Source: DASSFG01 sp035547915 (GTDB lineage Bacteria; Planctomycetota; Planctomycetia; Pirellulales; JAICIG01). From it: 64,000 bases of DNA. The position numbers and the translations under genes are program-made. Shown piece after piece: positions 24,839-32,975 of the stretch; positions within the stretch are counted from its first letter, which is position 1, and each line of letters opens with the position of its first letter. The notes under the pieces are model-generated. The model did not search any database, was not told where the DNA came from, and saw nothing but the letters and a program-made list of their open reading frames with translations. The DNA is taken from NCBI GenBank assembly GCA_035547915.1, contig DASZTS010000140.1, positions 62,001 through 126,000 of the forward strand, written 5' to 3'.

Positions 24839-25215
24839 GTGCGAAGGGATGGGGAATCGATGGTGGTTGGGCCGCCCTCACCTAACCTCTCCCGGAGGGA
24901 GAGGGATTTTTGGGGGCGGTTCTCACTTGGTGTGGTGCGAAGGGATGGGGAATCGATGGCGGTTGGGCCGCCCTCACCTGACCTCTCCCGGAGGGAGAGG
25001 GATTTTTTGGGGCGGTTCTCACTTGGTGTGGTGCGAAGGGATGGGGAATCGATGGTGGTTGGACCGCCCTCACCTGACCTCTCCCGGAGGGAGAGGGATG
25101 TTTGGGGGCGGTTCTCACTTGGTGTGGTGCGAAGGGATGGGGAATCGCTGGCGGTTGGGCCGCCCTCACCTAACCTCTCCCGGAGGGAGAGGGATTTTTG
25201 GGGGCGGTTCTCCCG
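24839..25215. repeat. Four-copy 96-bp tandem repeat
   Basis: Units begin GTGCGAAGGGATGGGGAATC at 24839, 24936, 25031 and 25127 (95-97 bp apart) with few differences. Each contains CTCTCCCGGAGGGAGAGG, a strong hairpin. Shorter Gly-codon-like remnants of the CCGGAGGGAGAGGGA core continue to about 25260. It fills the gap between csrA and the primase-helicase gene. Related single copies lie near 28424 and 43875. Confidence 0.85.
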
Positions 25216-25277
25216 GAGGAAGAGGGACCGGGGGAAGAGGGACCGGAGGGAGAGGGATTGGATGCGAGATGGGGTCA

Positions 25278-27134
25278 TCAGAGGGCTCCGGGGTAGGTGT
25301 GGGCGTGGACGTCCCAGGGCTCGCCGCCGGCGGGACCGTAATGTACGGCGTCGCTCAGCGACGTGGGCCGTGTGATGAGACGCTGCCGAGAGGGTTCGAA
25401 GACGCAGACGAAGGCCGATGTGTTGATCTCGCGGTTGCGGTTCTTGGCGATGTAGAATTGGAATTCCGACGCGTCGCGCTGGGGGTCGAGGCGGTGCGGC
25501 CAACAGAGGAAGAGGATCACGTCGGCGTCCTGCTCCAGTTGGCCGGAGTCCTTCAGGTCGCTCAGCAGGGGTATGAACGATTTGCGGCCCTCGATCGCCC
25601 GGCTCATCTGACACAGGGCGACCAAGACGACCTGCGTCTCGGTGGCGACCTGCCGCAGCACGGTGCTGGTCTCGGTGATCTGCTCGTATCGTCCCTGCCC
25701 GCGTCCGAGCAGTAGTTGGGCGTAATCGACCACGGCCAGGCGCGCTTCGTGGTCCTTCACGGCCGCGCGTATCTCGTCGGCCGCCCGATAGACACTCTTG
25801 CACGACTCGACCACGTAGCACGGCGCCCGCGACGAGAAATGGTCGAGCGCGTCCTGTCGAAGTCGTGGAACCGAACACCGCCAATGCTCCTTGGGAACCT
25901 CCGAGGCGAATTGCAACGCTCGCTTGCCGAGCGCCAGTGCCGACATCTCCTCGGAGACGATGATGGCCGGATGGCCCAGGCTCGTGAGGTGGTGGACCAT
26001 CTGGAGGCCGACGGCGCTCTTGCCGTGATTCGGCCGCGCCGCGACGATGACCATCTCGCCGGGTTCGACGCCGCCGCCGATCGCCGCGTCCAGGTCGGGC
26101 AGGCTCAGGCTCAACAGCGAGTCGCTGTGCGATTCGATCTGTTCGATGCGGGCGAACGTCGCCGCCTCGAGCGTCGTGCGGCGGACGTTCGCCAACGGTC
26201 CGTCTCGTCGCGGCAGTCGGTAATCGCGGAGCTCGATCTGCTGCCACTTCTCCTCCTTCGCGTTGCGCAGCCGCCCGCGGTCGCCCGGCTGCTTCGCCGC
26301 GTCGCCGACCTTGTGCCGCAGTTCCTTCTCCGACCACGGCGGCTGGCAACCCAGGTTCCATTCCGACATCAGCCCCAGGGCCTGCGCCTCGGTGAGCGCG
26401 AAGTCGATCACCAGCCGACACGCCACGTTGAACGCCGCGTTGTGGCCGCCGCTGCCGCTGATGCTGACCGGCATCCGCGCCAGATATTTCCTGGCTCGCT
26501 CGCAAACCGCCTCGTCGCTCCGCCAGTCGGTGCGGCTGGCGGGCGTCTCGGCGGGCGTGTAGGTCTTCGCGAGCCAATCGAGCTCCTGCTGGCGCGACTC
26601 GACGCGGGGCGATACGGCGCCCAGGCGTTGCCCGGTCACGGCGAAGTAGCGCGACTCGTGGTAGACCTCGATCGCGGGTTCTCTGTCGCAAACCGCCTCC
26701 TCCGTCGTGACGGGGATCTTTTTGCCCGCACTCCAAGGCGACCTGCCTCTGAGGAAGACCTTCACGCCCGTCTGCGAGGGCGACACCTCGGAGTAGGAGT
26801 TGAGCCGCGTGACCACCTCGCGCGCCCACGCGGCCAGTTCGCCGCTGGCGGGATCGCGGCAGCCGTCGAGATCGACGCCGCAGAATTCATCCTCCGCGCC
26901 GAAGACGAAACCGATACCCGCGAATCCGCCCTCCGCGAAGCGCGCGGCGGCCTCCGCGAACGTGCCCCACGTCGCGGGGTCGTTCGATTTCGCCGGCGCG
27001 CCGCTGGCGGCCTGGAAAGGAACCTTCGTCGACGAATCGCGGCGCGTGATGACCTTCCAGACGACCCACTGGCGACGGTTCTTCAATTCGGCGGGAACCT
27101 TGTCGAAGTCCATTTCGCGGATGTCTCCGTTCAT
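25278..27134 (-). CDS. Primase-polymerase/DnaB-type helicase
   Basis: A 618-residue replication protein. Residues about 10-200 are a bifunctional primase-polymerase (AEP) domain: RQWVVWK, GVDLD at 86-90 as the catalytic acidic motif, and a later SPSQTGVKVFLRG. The middle carries a primase C-terminal-like helical region. Residues about 345-600 are a RecA-fold DnaB-type helicase: P-loop AARPNHGKSAVG near 370, LAVVDYAQLL (Walker B), ALCQMSR and LKDSGQLEQDADVILFL. Fused primase-helicases are typical of phages and plasmids. The ATG at 27134 overlaps the initiator gene's stop as ATGA; an upstream in-frame Met is rejected on that basis. Confidence 0.92.
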   Translation of the reverse strand: MNGDIREMDFDKVPAELKNRRQWVVWKVITRRDSSTKVPFQAASGAPAKSNDPATWGTFAEAAARFAEGGFAGIGFVFGAEDEFCGVDLDGCRDPASGELAAWAREVVTRLNSYSEVSPSQTGVKVFLRGRSPWSAGKKIPVTTEEAVCDREPAIEVYHESRYFAVTGQRLGAVSPRVESRQQELDWLAKTYTPAETPASRTDWRSDEAVCERARKYLARMPVSISGSGGHNAAFNVACRLVIDFALTEAQALGLMSEWNLGCQPPWSEKELRHKVGDAAKQPGDRGRLRNAKEEKWQQIELRDYRLPRRDGPLANVRRTTLEAATFARIEQIESHSDSLLSLSLPDLDAAIGGGVEPGEMVIVAARPNHGKSAVGLQMVHHLTSLGHPAIIVSEEMSALALGKRALQFASEVPKEHWRCSVPRLRQDALDHFSSRAPCYVVESCKSVYRAADEIRAAVKDHEARLAVVDYAQLLLGRGQGRYEQITETSTVLRQVATETQVVLVALCQMSRAIEGRKSFIPLLSDLKDSGQLEQDADVILFLCWPHRLDPQRDASEFQFYIAKNRNREINTSAFVCVFEPSRQRLITRPTSLSDAVHYGPAGGEPWDVHAHTYPGAL

Positions 27135-27961
27135 GCGTTGCCTCGCACGCCGAACGGCGTCCAGTTGGCCAGCTCCTCGGCGGTGGCCACGCGAGGCATC
27201 CGCTCTTCCGGCTGGGGCGGCCCGAGCCAGTCGCGCCACCAGTCCGCTTTGAGGAACCGTTCCGGGTCGCGGGCAAAACCGTGCTGCGCCTCGTCCGACG
27301 CGGCGTAGTTCTTCGCCGCCGTGGTCGCGAGGAGCTGGTCATCGCGCGGGAGTGACGAGAAGAGATGTGAACATTTCTGTTTACCAAGCTTCCTGCCCCT
27401 GCGGCTTGGGTAGCTGTTCCAAAAGAGATCGAACTCGCTCTCGCTACCGACGGTTCTCTTCCGTACTCTTCTCTTCTTCTCCGTTGACGATGTAAGGGCG
27501 ACCGGCGGAACCGGATGAAGCTCCGCAAGAAGGGGCGTTTCACGGGCGATTGGTCGCCCAGGGCGCTTCGACCTCTGGGCCTTGTCGGCCGCCCTCACGC
27601 CGCGCGCGTCACCGTCGCCGAAGCGTTTGGCGCCCGCGCGGCTCCTCGTATGCGCCCTCGTTTTGGCGGTTTGCCCGTTGTGCTTATCGAACTTCGGCAA
27701 GCGCACTCCGGCGTTCTCGACACACAGCCAACCGACGCGCTCGAGCGCGTCGCAGAATCCGTCGTAACGCAGGAACTTGTCGAGCCATTTTCGCGTCACG
27801 CCGGGCGCGTAACCGTTGCGCGTGTGTTCGTCGGCCCATGACCAGAGTGTGTGTAGGCGACCGATGACCGCGAATTCGTCCAAGGTGGTCGACTTCGTGA
27901 GCACAACGATCGCGGGATCGGTGAGCAGGTTCGTCCGCATCTTGATCCAGTCGCCAGCCAT
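27131..27961 (-). CDS. Phage-type replication initiator/replisome organizer with in-frame repeat
   Basis: A 276-residue protein. The N-terminal 95 residues are a winged-helix-like DNA-binding domain of the phage replisome-organizer kind (MAGDWIKMRTNLLTDPAIVV, then WLDKFLRYDGFCDALERVGW). The C-terminal domain (EFDLFWNSYPSRRGR, with DPERFLKADWW) matches the DnaD-like tail used to load a helicase. Residues about 123-155 are encoded by a diverged copy of the dispersed hairpin repeat (27498-27595), in frame, as a linker. GGAGGGTG precedes the ATG. It is coupled to the helicase gene, so the two likely act together at the element's origin. Confidence 0.85.
   Translation of the reverse strand: MAGDWIKMRTNLLTDPAIVVLTKSTTLDEFAVIGRLHTLWSWADEHTRNGYAPGVTRKWLDKFLRYDGFCDALERVGWLCVENAGVRLPKFDKHNGQTAKTRAHTRSRAGAKRFGDGDARGVRAADKAQRSKRPGRPIARETPLLAELHPVPPVALTSSTEKKRRVRKRTVGSESEFDLFWNSYPSRRGRKLGKQKCSHLFSSLPRDDQLLATTAAKNYAASDEAQHGFARDPERFLKADWWRDWLGPPQPEERMPRVATAEELANWTPFGVRGNA
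27498..27595. repeat. Dispersed hairpin repeat, copy 9 (inside a coding sequence)
   Basis: Aligns with copy 4 over its whole length, including GGGCGTTTCACGGGCGATT, though the stem is weakened. Read on the minus strand it encodes the 32-residue linker of the replication initiator with no stop codon. Confidence 0.7.
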
Positions 27962-27988
27962 CGTTCACCCTCCGGCTCTTCGACCCGT

Positions 27989-28387
27989 TCATCTCGCCTC
28001 GACCGACCAGACCAATCCGACCAACGTCGCCCCGAAGAACTCGCCGTGCTGCGACATGCCGCCCACCGAGGCCTCGACCTCGATCGTCGGTCCGTCGCAC
28101 GGAATCGTGAACCTGCCGTGCCGGTCGCTCGGTCGCTCCTGGGCGATCGCTTGGGCGATGTCGTACTTGAAGTCGACCAGGTCGATGAGCGTGTCCGAGG
28201 CGGATTGCAACTCTTTGACCTGCTTCTCCAACGACTCGACACGTTTCCTCAGGCGTTCGTTCTCCAAGCGAGCGTCGGCCAGTTCGCCGGCCTGCTTGAG
28301 GAATCGTTGGTCCGATTCGGCACGCTCGGTGTCGATGCGGTCGGTCAGGGTGCCGATATAGGCGGAGATCGGATGCGTCGTATTCAT
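27989..28387 (-). CDS. Coiled-coil hypothetical protein
   Basis: A 132-residue protein starting MNTTHPISAYIGTLTDRIDT. Residues about 20-70 are a charged coiled coil (LENERLRKRVESLEKQVKEL). The C-terminal half is beta-prone (GRFTIPCDGPTIEVEASVGG). It lies 27 bp upstream of the replication initiator in the same direction. A GGAAATTG stretch precedes the ATG. No family recognised. Confidence 0.65.
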   Translation of the reverse strand: MNTTHPISAYIGTLTDRIDTERAESDQRFLKQAGELADARLENERLRKRVESLEKQVKELQSASDTLIDLVDFKYDIAQAIAQERPSDRHGRFTIPCDGPTIEVEASVGGMSQHGEFFGATLVGLVWSVEAR

Positions 28388-28423
28388 GTCAATTTCCTCA
28401 TTCCCTCTCGTCCCTCGTAAAGT

Positions 28424-28462
28424 GCAGCCTCTGGCAGAGGCTGGGTGAGGGCGGCCCAAACC
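28424..28462. repeat. Single copy of the GGCGGC/hairpin repeat family
   Basis: AGCCTCTGGCAGAGGCT forms a 7-bp-stem hairpin followed by GGGTGAGGGCGGCCCAAACC, the same layout as one unit of the 24839 tandem array in reverse orientation. It lies between the GNAT and coiled-coil genes. Confidence 0.5.
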
Positions 28463-28501
28463 GCGCAGGTTGTTTTTGTTCGGCCTTGAACACGCTCGCG
28501 T

Positions 28502-29008
28502 TCACGCGTTCACCTGCGGCAAGCGGTAGACGAAGTGATAGGCCGTGCCGCCCTCGTCGTAGAAAGCCTCGTGGGTCTGCACGCAGCGAAACTCGTTCGC
28601 CCTGAGCCACAGGTGGCCACGCACGTTCTCCTCCGACACATACAGCGACAGCCGTCGCCGGCGACGCGTCGACAACTTCTGTTTCATCCGGTCGACGATC
28701 TTCGTGCCGATGCCGATGCGGCGCGCGCCCGGATGAACGGCGATGTTCAGGATCTCGATCACGAACTTGTGCAGCTCGTAGATCACGTAGCCGACGACCG
28801 TGTCGTCGAAGCGGTCGATCGCCACCATGCCGATGCAGTTTCGTTGACGCCGGCAACGGGCGAAGTCGTCTTCCGACCAGGGCGTGAAGAACGAATCGTT
28901 CTCGATGCCGAGGACCGCGGCGGTATGCCTCGGTGTCATCCAGATGATCGCGACGTCGCCGAGGTCGACGTCGAGCGATTCGCCCATCGGTCCGATGTCA
29001 TACTGCAT
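28502..29008 (-). CDS. GNAT family N-acetyltransferase (RimI-like)
   Basis: A 168-residue GNAT-fold protein. The acetyl-CoA pyrophosphate loop is VHPGARRIGIGTKIV; the N-terminal part (IIWMTPRHTAAVLGIE, then FFTPWSEDDFARCRR) and the C-terminal FVYRLP strand match RimI-type enzymes. Acceptor unknown: RimI members acetylate protein N-termini. A near-perfect GGGAGGTGATC site precedes the ATG at 29008. It lies in the early/replication run six bases after the 29014 gene. Homologues of this type are common as phage cargo. Confidence 0.85.
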   Translation of the reverse strand: MQYDIGPMGESLDVDLGDVAIIWMTPRHTAAVLGIENDSFFTPWSEDDFARCRRQRNCIGMVAIDRFDDTVVGYVIYELHKFVIEILNIAVHPGARRIGIGTKIVDRMKQKLSTRRRRRLSLYVSEENVRGHLWLRANEFRCVQTHEAFYDEGGTAYHFVYRLPQVNA

Positions 29009-29013
29009 GGCGA

Positions 29014-29349
29014 TCACCTCCCTATCCATCGTTCCAGCAGTGCTCCCAACACGGCGCACACCACGCACGCCGCCGGGCCGGCCCAACGAACGGTCGCCGG
29101 CCGCGCTTCGCCGCGTGTCGGCTCCGCGCGCGGCCGGCGCTTCGTTTCGTTCAGTTGTCGCAGCAGCTCCTTGGCCAACTCGCGCAGGCTCGTGTTCTGT
29201 GCCGTGAGCACCTGGTTGGCGTAGCGCGTCCGCGATAATTCGTCTTCGGTCTCGGCCAGCCTGGCGGTCACTTCGCCGAGCGTCTGACCGAGTGCCGAGG
29301 CGACGAGCGGCGCCGTCCGCGGCTCGATGAAGTTGATGCGCGCGATCAT
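29014..29349 (-). CDS. C-terminally anchored coiled-coil protein
   Basis: A 111-residue protein. Residues about 20-70 form a heptad-rich helix (LAETEDELSRTRYANQVL), then an Arg-rich linker, then a C-terminal hydrophobic segment (GPAACVVCAVLGALLERW) as a tail anchor. GGAGG lies six bases before the ATG at 29349. It is followed after five bases by the GNAT gene, so the two are probably co-translated. Function unknown. Confidence 0.65.
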   Translation of the reverse strand: MIARINFIEPRTAPLVASALGQTLGEVTARLAETEDELSRTRYANQVLTAQNTSLRELAKELLRQLNETKRRPRAEPTRGEARPATVRWAGPAACVVCAVLGALLERWIGR

Positions 29350-29395
29350 GGATGGCCTCCGCGGTGATGGGACCGCGCCCGGTGAGGGTGTGCGG

Positions 29396-29998
29396 TCAGG
29401 TTGTATATGCGGCCGGCGCGGTTGTGCTCGGCTCGTTGACGAAGAGGTGCTGCTGCGCGAGGAGGGCGAAGTTGGGGCGAGCCATCTCACCCCAGATCGC
29501 CACGGCGGCGACATCGTAGGCGTGGGCCGCTTCCTCCGCCGTCTCGAACAACCCCAGGTGCCGTTTCCTGCCCCGATGCCTGACGTACGCCTCGAACTTG
29601 CCCGATCCTCGGTGCCAGGCCACGCCCTTGAACCGCGTCGAGCCGTGGAGCGGACGCCGATTCGCCGCGTTGCCCGAGTACGTCGTCGCACGCAGGTTTC
29701 GCCGCCAGTTGTGACGCCCGTTTCCGTCGAAATGGTCGATGATCTGCGCCGCACGCGCTCCCATCACGGCCCGGTGGATCCGCAGCATGCGATTGCCCGG
29801 CAGCACGTGCACGGCGTAGGTCGTGTACTTCTTCACCGCCGCCCTCCACCGCAACGACGACAGCCGGCCGATCCACACGAAGCCGTCGCGGAACTCGGCG
29901 AACGATTCGGGACGTTCCCAATCGGCCGGTTCGACGAGGGCCGTATCGATCGTGCCGAGCGGCACTCTGACCACTTCCACATCCGTGGGCGCCGACAT
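29396..29998 (-). CDS. HNH endonuclease with AP2 DNA-binding domain
   Basis: A 200-residue protein. Residues about 60-110 are an HNH core: IHRAVMGARAAQIIDHFDGN with NLRATTYSGNAANR supplying the His, Asn and following residues. Residues about 120-180 are an AP2/ERF domain (RFKGVAWHRGSGKFEAYVRH, AAHAYDVAAVAIWG). HNH-AP2 proteins are free-standing homing-type endonucleases common in phages. AGGAG precedes the ATG at 29998 by eight bases. No intron or split gene was recognised nearby, so it is probably an intergenic homing gene or packaging-type nuclease. Confidence 0.85.
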   Translation of the reverse strand: MSAPTDVEVVRVPLGTIDTALVEPADWERPESFAEFRDGFVWIGRLSSLRWRAAVKKYTTYAVHVLPGNRMLRIHRAVMGARAAQIIDHFDGNGRHNWRRNLRATTYSGNAANRRPLHGSTRFKGVAWHRGSGKFEAYVRHRGRKRHLGLFETAEEAAHAYDVAAVAIWGEMARPNFALLAQQHLFVNEPSTTAPAAYTT

Positions 29999-30010
29999 GG
30001 CAATGGCTCC

Positions 30011-30178
30011 TTAGTTCCACTTCACGTCGAATTCTCGGCAAGCGTTCTTCACGGTCGCCAGGCTCACTCGGAACGAGCGAGCCACCGTCGAAACCCGCTT
30101 GCCGCGCCGCACCATGCTGGCCATCCGTTGTCGGCGATCGCGTCGCTCGTCGTGGCTGAGGGCCGTTTTATCGATCAC
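30011..30178 (-). CDS. 55-residue helix-turn-helix protein
   Basis: A GTG-started gene reading VIDKTALSHDERRDRRQRMA then a HTH (STVARSFRVSLATVKNACRE). This resembles the isolated DNA-binding domain of transposase- or Cro-type proteins. GGAGG lies about nine bases before the GTG. The frame is open further upstream but only through a dispersed hairpin repeat. It is the first leftward gene, next to a divergent gene across an AT-rich region, the usual position for an element regulator. Confidence 0.6.
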   Translation of the reverse strand: MIDKTALSHDERRDRRQRMASMVRRGKRVSTVARSFRVSLATVKNACREFDVKWN

Positions 30179-30271
30179 GGGCGTGAACCTCCGGTGGCAG
30201 GAAGACGGCCGCGCGGGCGGTGCGCGATCGCTGGTCGAGCATCGCCCGGCGGCCCGTGTCTCGACGGTTTC

Positions 30272-30358
30272 GCACAACCGACGAAACCGGCGCGAGCCCT
30301 CGCGGATCGGCGTTTCACGGCCGATTGCCACGGTGCTCCGGGTTTTGTCGGCCGCACG
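30272..30358. repeat. Dispersed hairpin repeat, copy 10
   Basis: Core ATCGGCGTTTCACGGCCGAT intact; a deletion removes about ten bases after the stem. It lies between the HTH gene and the AT-rich divergent region. Confidence 0.75.
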
Positions 30359-30384
30359 TTGGCTGCTTTTGCTACCCGACCAGC

Positions 30385-30539
30385 GACCGCAATCATACAC
30401 GATTGATGTACTTAGTCAATATATTTGTCTTCACTCAACAAGATTATATGTTTCCACAAAAGACGCAACGCTTGTCAGAACAAAGACTTACGGTATTCTT
30501 TGTGGGGAGAAAAAATTTTTGCTGAATGCTTGGAGCAAT
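30385..30539. promoter_or_regulatory. AT-rich divergent control region
   Basis: A marked drop in GC between the leftward HTH gene and the rightward 30540 gene. It contains ATTGA at 30402 and its inverse TCAAT at 30416 (nine-base gap), plus TATATT and TATATG hexamers that could be -10 elements. No convincing -35 partner was fixed. Position and composition suggest operators and early promoters of the element. Confidence 0.4.
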
Positions 30540-30875
30540 ATGGCGAGACAAAGCAAGCAAGCGGGCAAGGTCGAAGTCGTCGAAACGGCGCGCGGAAGAG
30601 CGGCCAAAGAGAAGCAGCAAGTCGCCGTCTATGTGCGAGAAGTCAGGGATTGGGCTCGGCAACTTCGCGAAATGGCCGACACCTTCGAGGGGCACGCGAA
30701 GGACCTAGAGACACTGGGCGCCGATCACGTGACGATCTTTGTCAAGAATTTCACGAACCCCCTCGCGATGCAGAAAGACTGGCTCGAGGGCACGTTCCTT
30801 CCCGCCGTCATGCGAGTCGCCCGCGACGCCGCCGCCACGGTCAAGCTCCAGATCACACCGAGAGAGAAAAAATAA
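30540..30875 (+). CDS. Helical hypothetical protein
   Basis: A 111-residue protein starting MARQSKQAGKVEVVETARGR. Residues about 30-60 are a charged helix (VREVRDWARQLREMADTFEG); the remainder is alpha/beta. GGAG lies four bases before the ATG. Divergent from the HTH gene across the AT-rich region, it is positioned like a phage repressor or antirepressor but has no HTH, so its role is open. It is the last gene before the chromosomal-looking half of the window. Confidence 0.6.
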   Translation: MARQSKQAGKVEVVETARGRAAKEKQQVAVYVREVRDWARQLREMADTFEGHAKDLETLGADHVTIFVKNFTNPLAMQKDWLEGTFLPAVMRVARDAAATVKLQITPREKK

Positions 30876-31073
30876 ATCCACTCAGCGGGCTGCATTCGAC
30901 GCCGTCTCCCATGCCTTGTCCCCATGCTTCGACGGGTATCGTCAGCCGGACGGAGCGGGACGACGGTCGGCCTAGACCGGGCGATAGGCTTCATTGCGAC
31001 GGCGGTTCGTACTTGTAATCGCCGCCGCCAAAACGTCGAGTAAGGGGTGAGGCTGTCCGGTTCCGGGGGCGTC
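30876..31073. other. Non-coding stretch at the probable element boundary
   Basis: No gene supported. It lies between the last element-type gene and chromosomal-type genes. No tRNA, integrase or clear direct-repeat attachment site is visible, so the right boundary is placed here only by gene content. Confidence 0.35.
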
Positions 31074-31129
31074 AGAGCGGCTGACAGAATCCGGAAGCGG
31101 GAGCTCGATGCGCTTTTGTCGGTTGCTCT
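31074..31129. repeat. Dispersed hairpin repeat, copy 11 (internally deleted)
   Basis: Both inverted ends are present (AGAGCGGCTGACAGAATCCGG and TTTTGTCGGTTGCTCT) but the central stem is deleted, leaving about 56 bp. Confidence 0.75.
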
Positions 31130-31192
31130 CAAACCCGGTTATACCTTTCGGGAGGATCAAGCTCCGCCCTCATTCCATCCGTCGAGACGACG

Positions 31193-32569
31193 TCATTCGT
31201 CCTTGTAGACGCCTACCACGATGATCTCGTACGGCAGGTCCCAGGTGAGTGCCTCCGGGCGGTCGGCGGCGTGCCGTATCCGCCATGAGACGACGGCCAG
31301 ATCGATCCGCGGAATGCCCAAGACGTGCAACGTATCGCCCTTCTTCAGACCCTTGATTTCATCTTCGGGTTCGGTTCCGGAGATGCATACCATGCGTCGA
31401 TCGGTCGCCACGACCTTGTCTTCGAGATCGAGGGCGGAACAACGAACGATCCTGCCATCGATCGTCGCGAATTGCTGGTCCTCCTCGACCTGCATCACGA
31501 ATTCGACGTAGTTGAAGACGGCGCGTACCGTGACAATCGTCGTCGTGTTGCTCTGCGGGTGCGGAACGATCTGGCAAGGCAGGCTCTCGTAATACGTGAA
31601 CGCTCGCTTGGCCTCCTTCGGCTCGTAGCCGTCGATCGGATGGAACGACTCGCGGACGTCGATGTCGCCAAACCGGCTGACCGGGTGTATCTCGAACACG
31701 TGATCGGGGTTCGACGTCTTGAAGTCGGGGATCGGATCGTTCTGGACCTGCGGATTCTTGCCCGGATGCTCGCACCAGATGCGCCACGCACCGGTGACCT
31801 TGGTTGGATCGCCTGAATCCTTCGCATCCTTGACCGCGGTCAGGGCATCCGTTTGTTCCCGGGCGTTCATGATCTCCGCGACGCAGGGGAGGCCCACTTC
31901 GTCGGCGATGCCGGCGATATGCTCATCCGCGTCTTCCGCCGCCTTATGAACCCTGGTGCCCAGGACGCGAAAGTCGGTGCTCAGCGTCACCCGGTTCTTG
32001 TACTTCTCGATGAACGCGTTGTTGAGCGTGATCTGGAACTGCTGCGCCGTCGACCGTCGCCCGCCTGCGCCACGCTTGGCACTGGCGGTTGCAACGCTGG
32101 GTTTTGTGTCTCGATCGGCATCCGAGTCCGTCTTATCACGTGTGGAGCGGGCCTTCGGTCTTGGGCGTGGCGAGCTAGCCCGTCGACCGCCGGGCCGATC
32201 GGAATCGGCCTGCTCGCGCTCGAGGTCTTGCTTGGTATGCTCTTCGACTTCATCGGCGGTCAGATCGGTCGGCGCGGGTCTGAACGTATCGGCAGCCTCT
32301 CCTCGCTCGCGGGTGTCGGCCGCGCGGCGACGATTCGCACGGCGGGGGGCCGCGGGCGGTGCCGGCGTTTCATCCTCGTCATCGTCGTCTTCGCGCATCT
32401 CCTCTTCTTCGAGATCGGCCGCCGTCTCGTCCGCGACCTCGTCGTGCGATAATTCGTGGGCTTCGGGCCTGAAGGTATCGCGGGTTTGGGCATAGCCCCG
32501 CGACGACATCATCCCCGACGATGCAAGAACCAGGATGAGACCGACACCGACATGCAACGACCGGAACAT
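31193..32569 (-). CDS. Exported protein with acidic N-terminal region
   Basis: A 458-residue protein with a signal peptide (cleavage near SSRGYAQ). Residues 30-170 are disordered, very acidic then Arg/Pro-rich, with the phrase DTFRP near two related sentences (HELSHDEVADETAADLEEEE and TDLTADEVEEHTKQDLEREQ). Residues about 180-458 form a beta-rich domain (QFQITLNNAFIEKYKNRVTL; FEIHPVSRFGDIDVRES). No family recognised. It stands alone with long flanking gaps. An outer-surface or periplasmic role is inferred from the signal peptide only. Confidence 0.8.
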   Translation of the reverse strand: MFRSLHVGVGLILVLASSGMMSSRGYAQTRDTFRPEAHELSHDEVADETAADLEEEEMREDDDDEDETPAPPAAPRRANRRRAADTRERGEAADTFRPAPTDLTADEVEEHTKQDLEREQADSDRPGGRRASSPRPRPKARSTRDKTDSDADRDTKPSVATASAKRGAGGRRSTAQQFQITLNNAFIEKYKNRVTLSTDFRVLGTRVHKAAEDADEHIAGIADEVGLPCVAEIMNAREQTDALTAVKDAKDSGDPTKVTGAWRIWCEHPGKNPQVQNDPIPDFKTSNPDHVFEIHPVSRFGDIDVRESFHPIDGYEPKEAKRAFTYYESLPCQIVPHPQSNTTTIVTVRAVFNYVEFVMQVEEDQQFATIDGRIVRCSALDLEDKVVATDRRMVCISGTEPEDEIKGLKKGDTLHVLGIPRIDLAVVSWRIRHAADRPEALTWDLPYEIIVVGVYKDE

Positions 32570-32975
32570 GGGGGCAATCCTCCGAGCACGATGGCCGTGA
32601 TATGGCTGCTATCGATCGAAACCTCGACCCGCGCGAAGCGCACCCGATGGCCGGATTCTTGTTGGCGAACGCGAGCCGAGGGGCCTTCGAGAGTTGACGA
32701 TCAACCGTAGTCAGTTGCCCTTGATACCGCGCAACCCCGGCATCTACAAGCTTTCGAATCCCATTCGCCGGAGAAGAATGAGAGAAGTGTGAGGGAAAGA
32801 TGATTGAACGAGGGTCGCCGAGTGGCTCGGTCGCTCTCTCCTCTTCCCGTGGCGCGCTCTATTGAGTCCTAGACGGTTTAACGCGCCTTCGGGCTGTATA
32901 GGTTCGGTTAGATGGTGAGTCGCGCGATCCGAAAGAACGAGCGTAGTCGGGCTGGGTCATGAACCTGACGCAGCA
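32570..32975. other. Intergenic region
   Basis: No gene, repeat or convincing hairpin seen. It should hold the promoter of the leftward 31193 gene and the end of the 32976 gene. Confidence 0.4.

Noticed and set aside
24839..25215. CRISPR array.
   Set aside because: The whole 96-bp unit repeats; there are no unique spacers between short repeats, and no cas genes are seen.
24801..25715. Long frames through the 96-bp tandem repeat array, both strands.
   Set aside because: The frames are simply the repeat translated; the leftward helicase stop at 25278 and csrA start at 24789 bound a non-coding gap.
1..30875. Calling the element a proven prophage.
   Set aside because: No terminase, portal, major capsid or integrase is visible; spanin and holin assignments rest on topology only. 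A plasmid-derived island remains possible.
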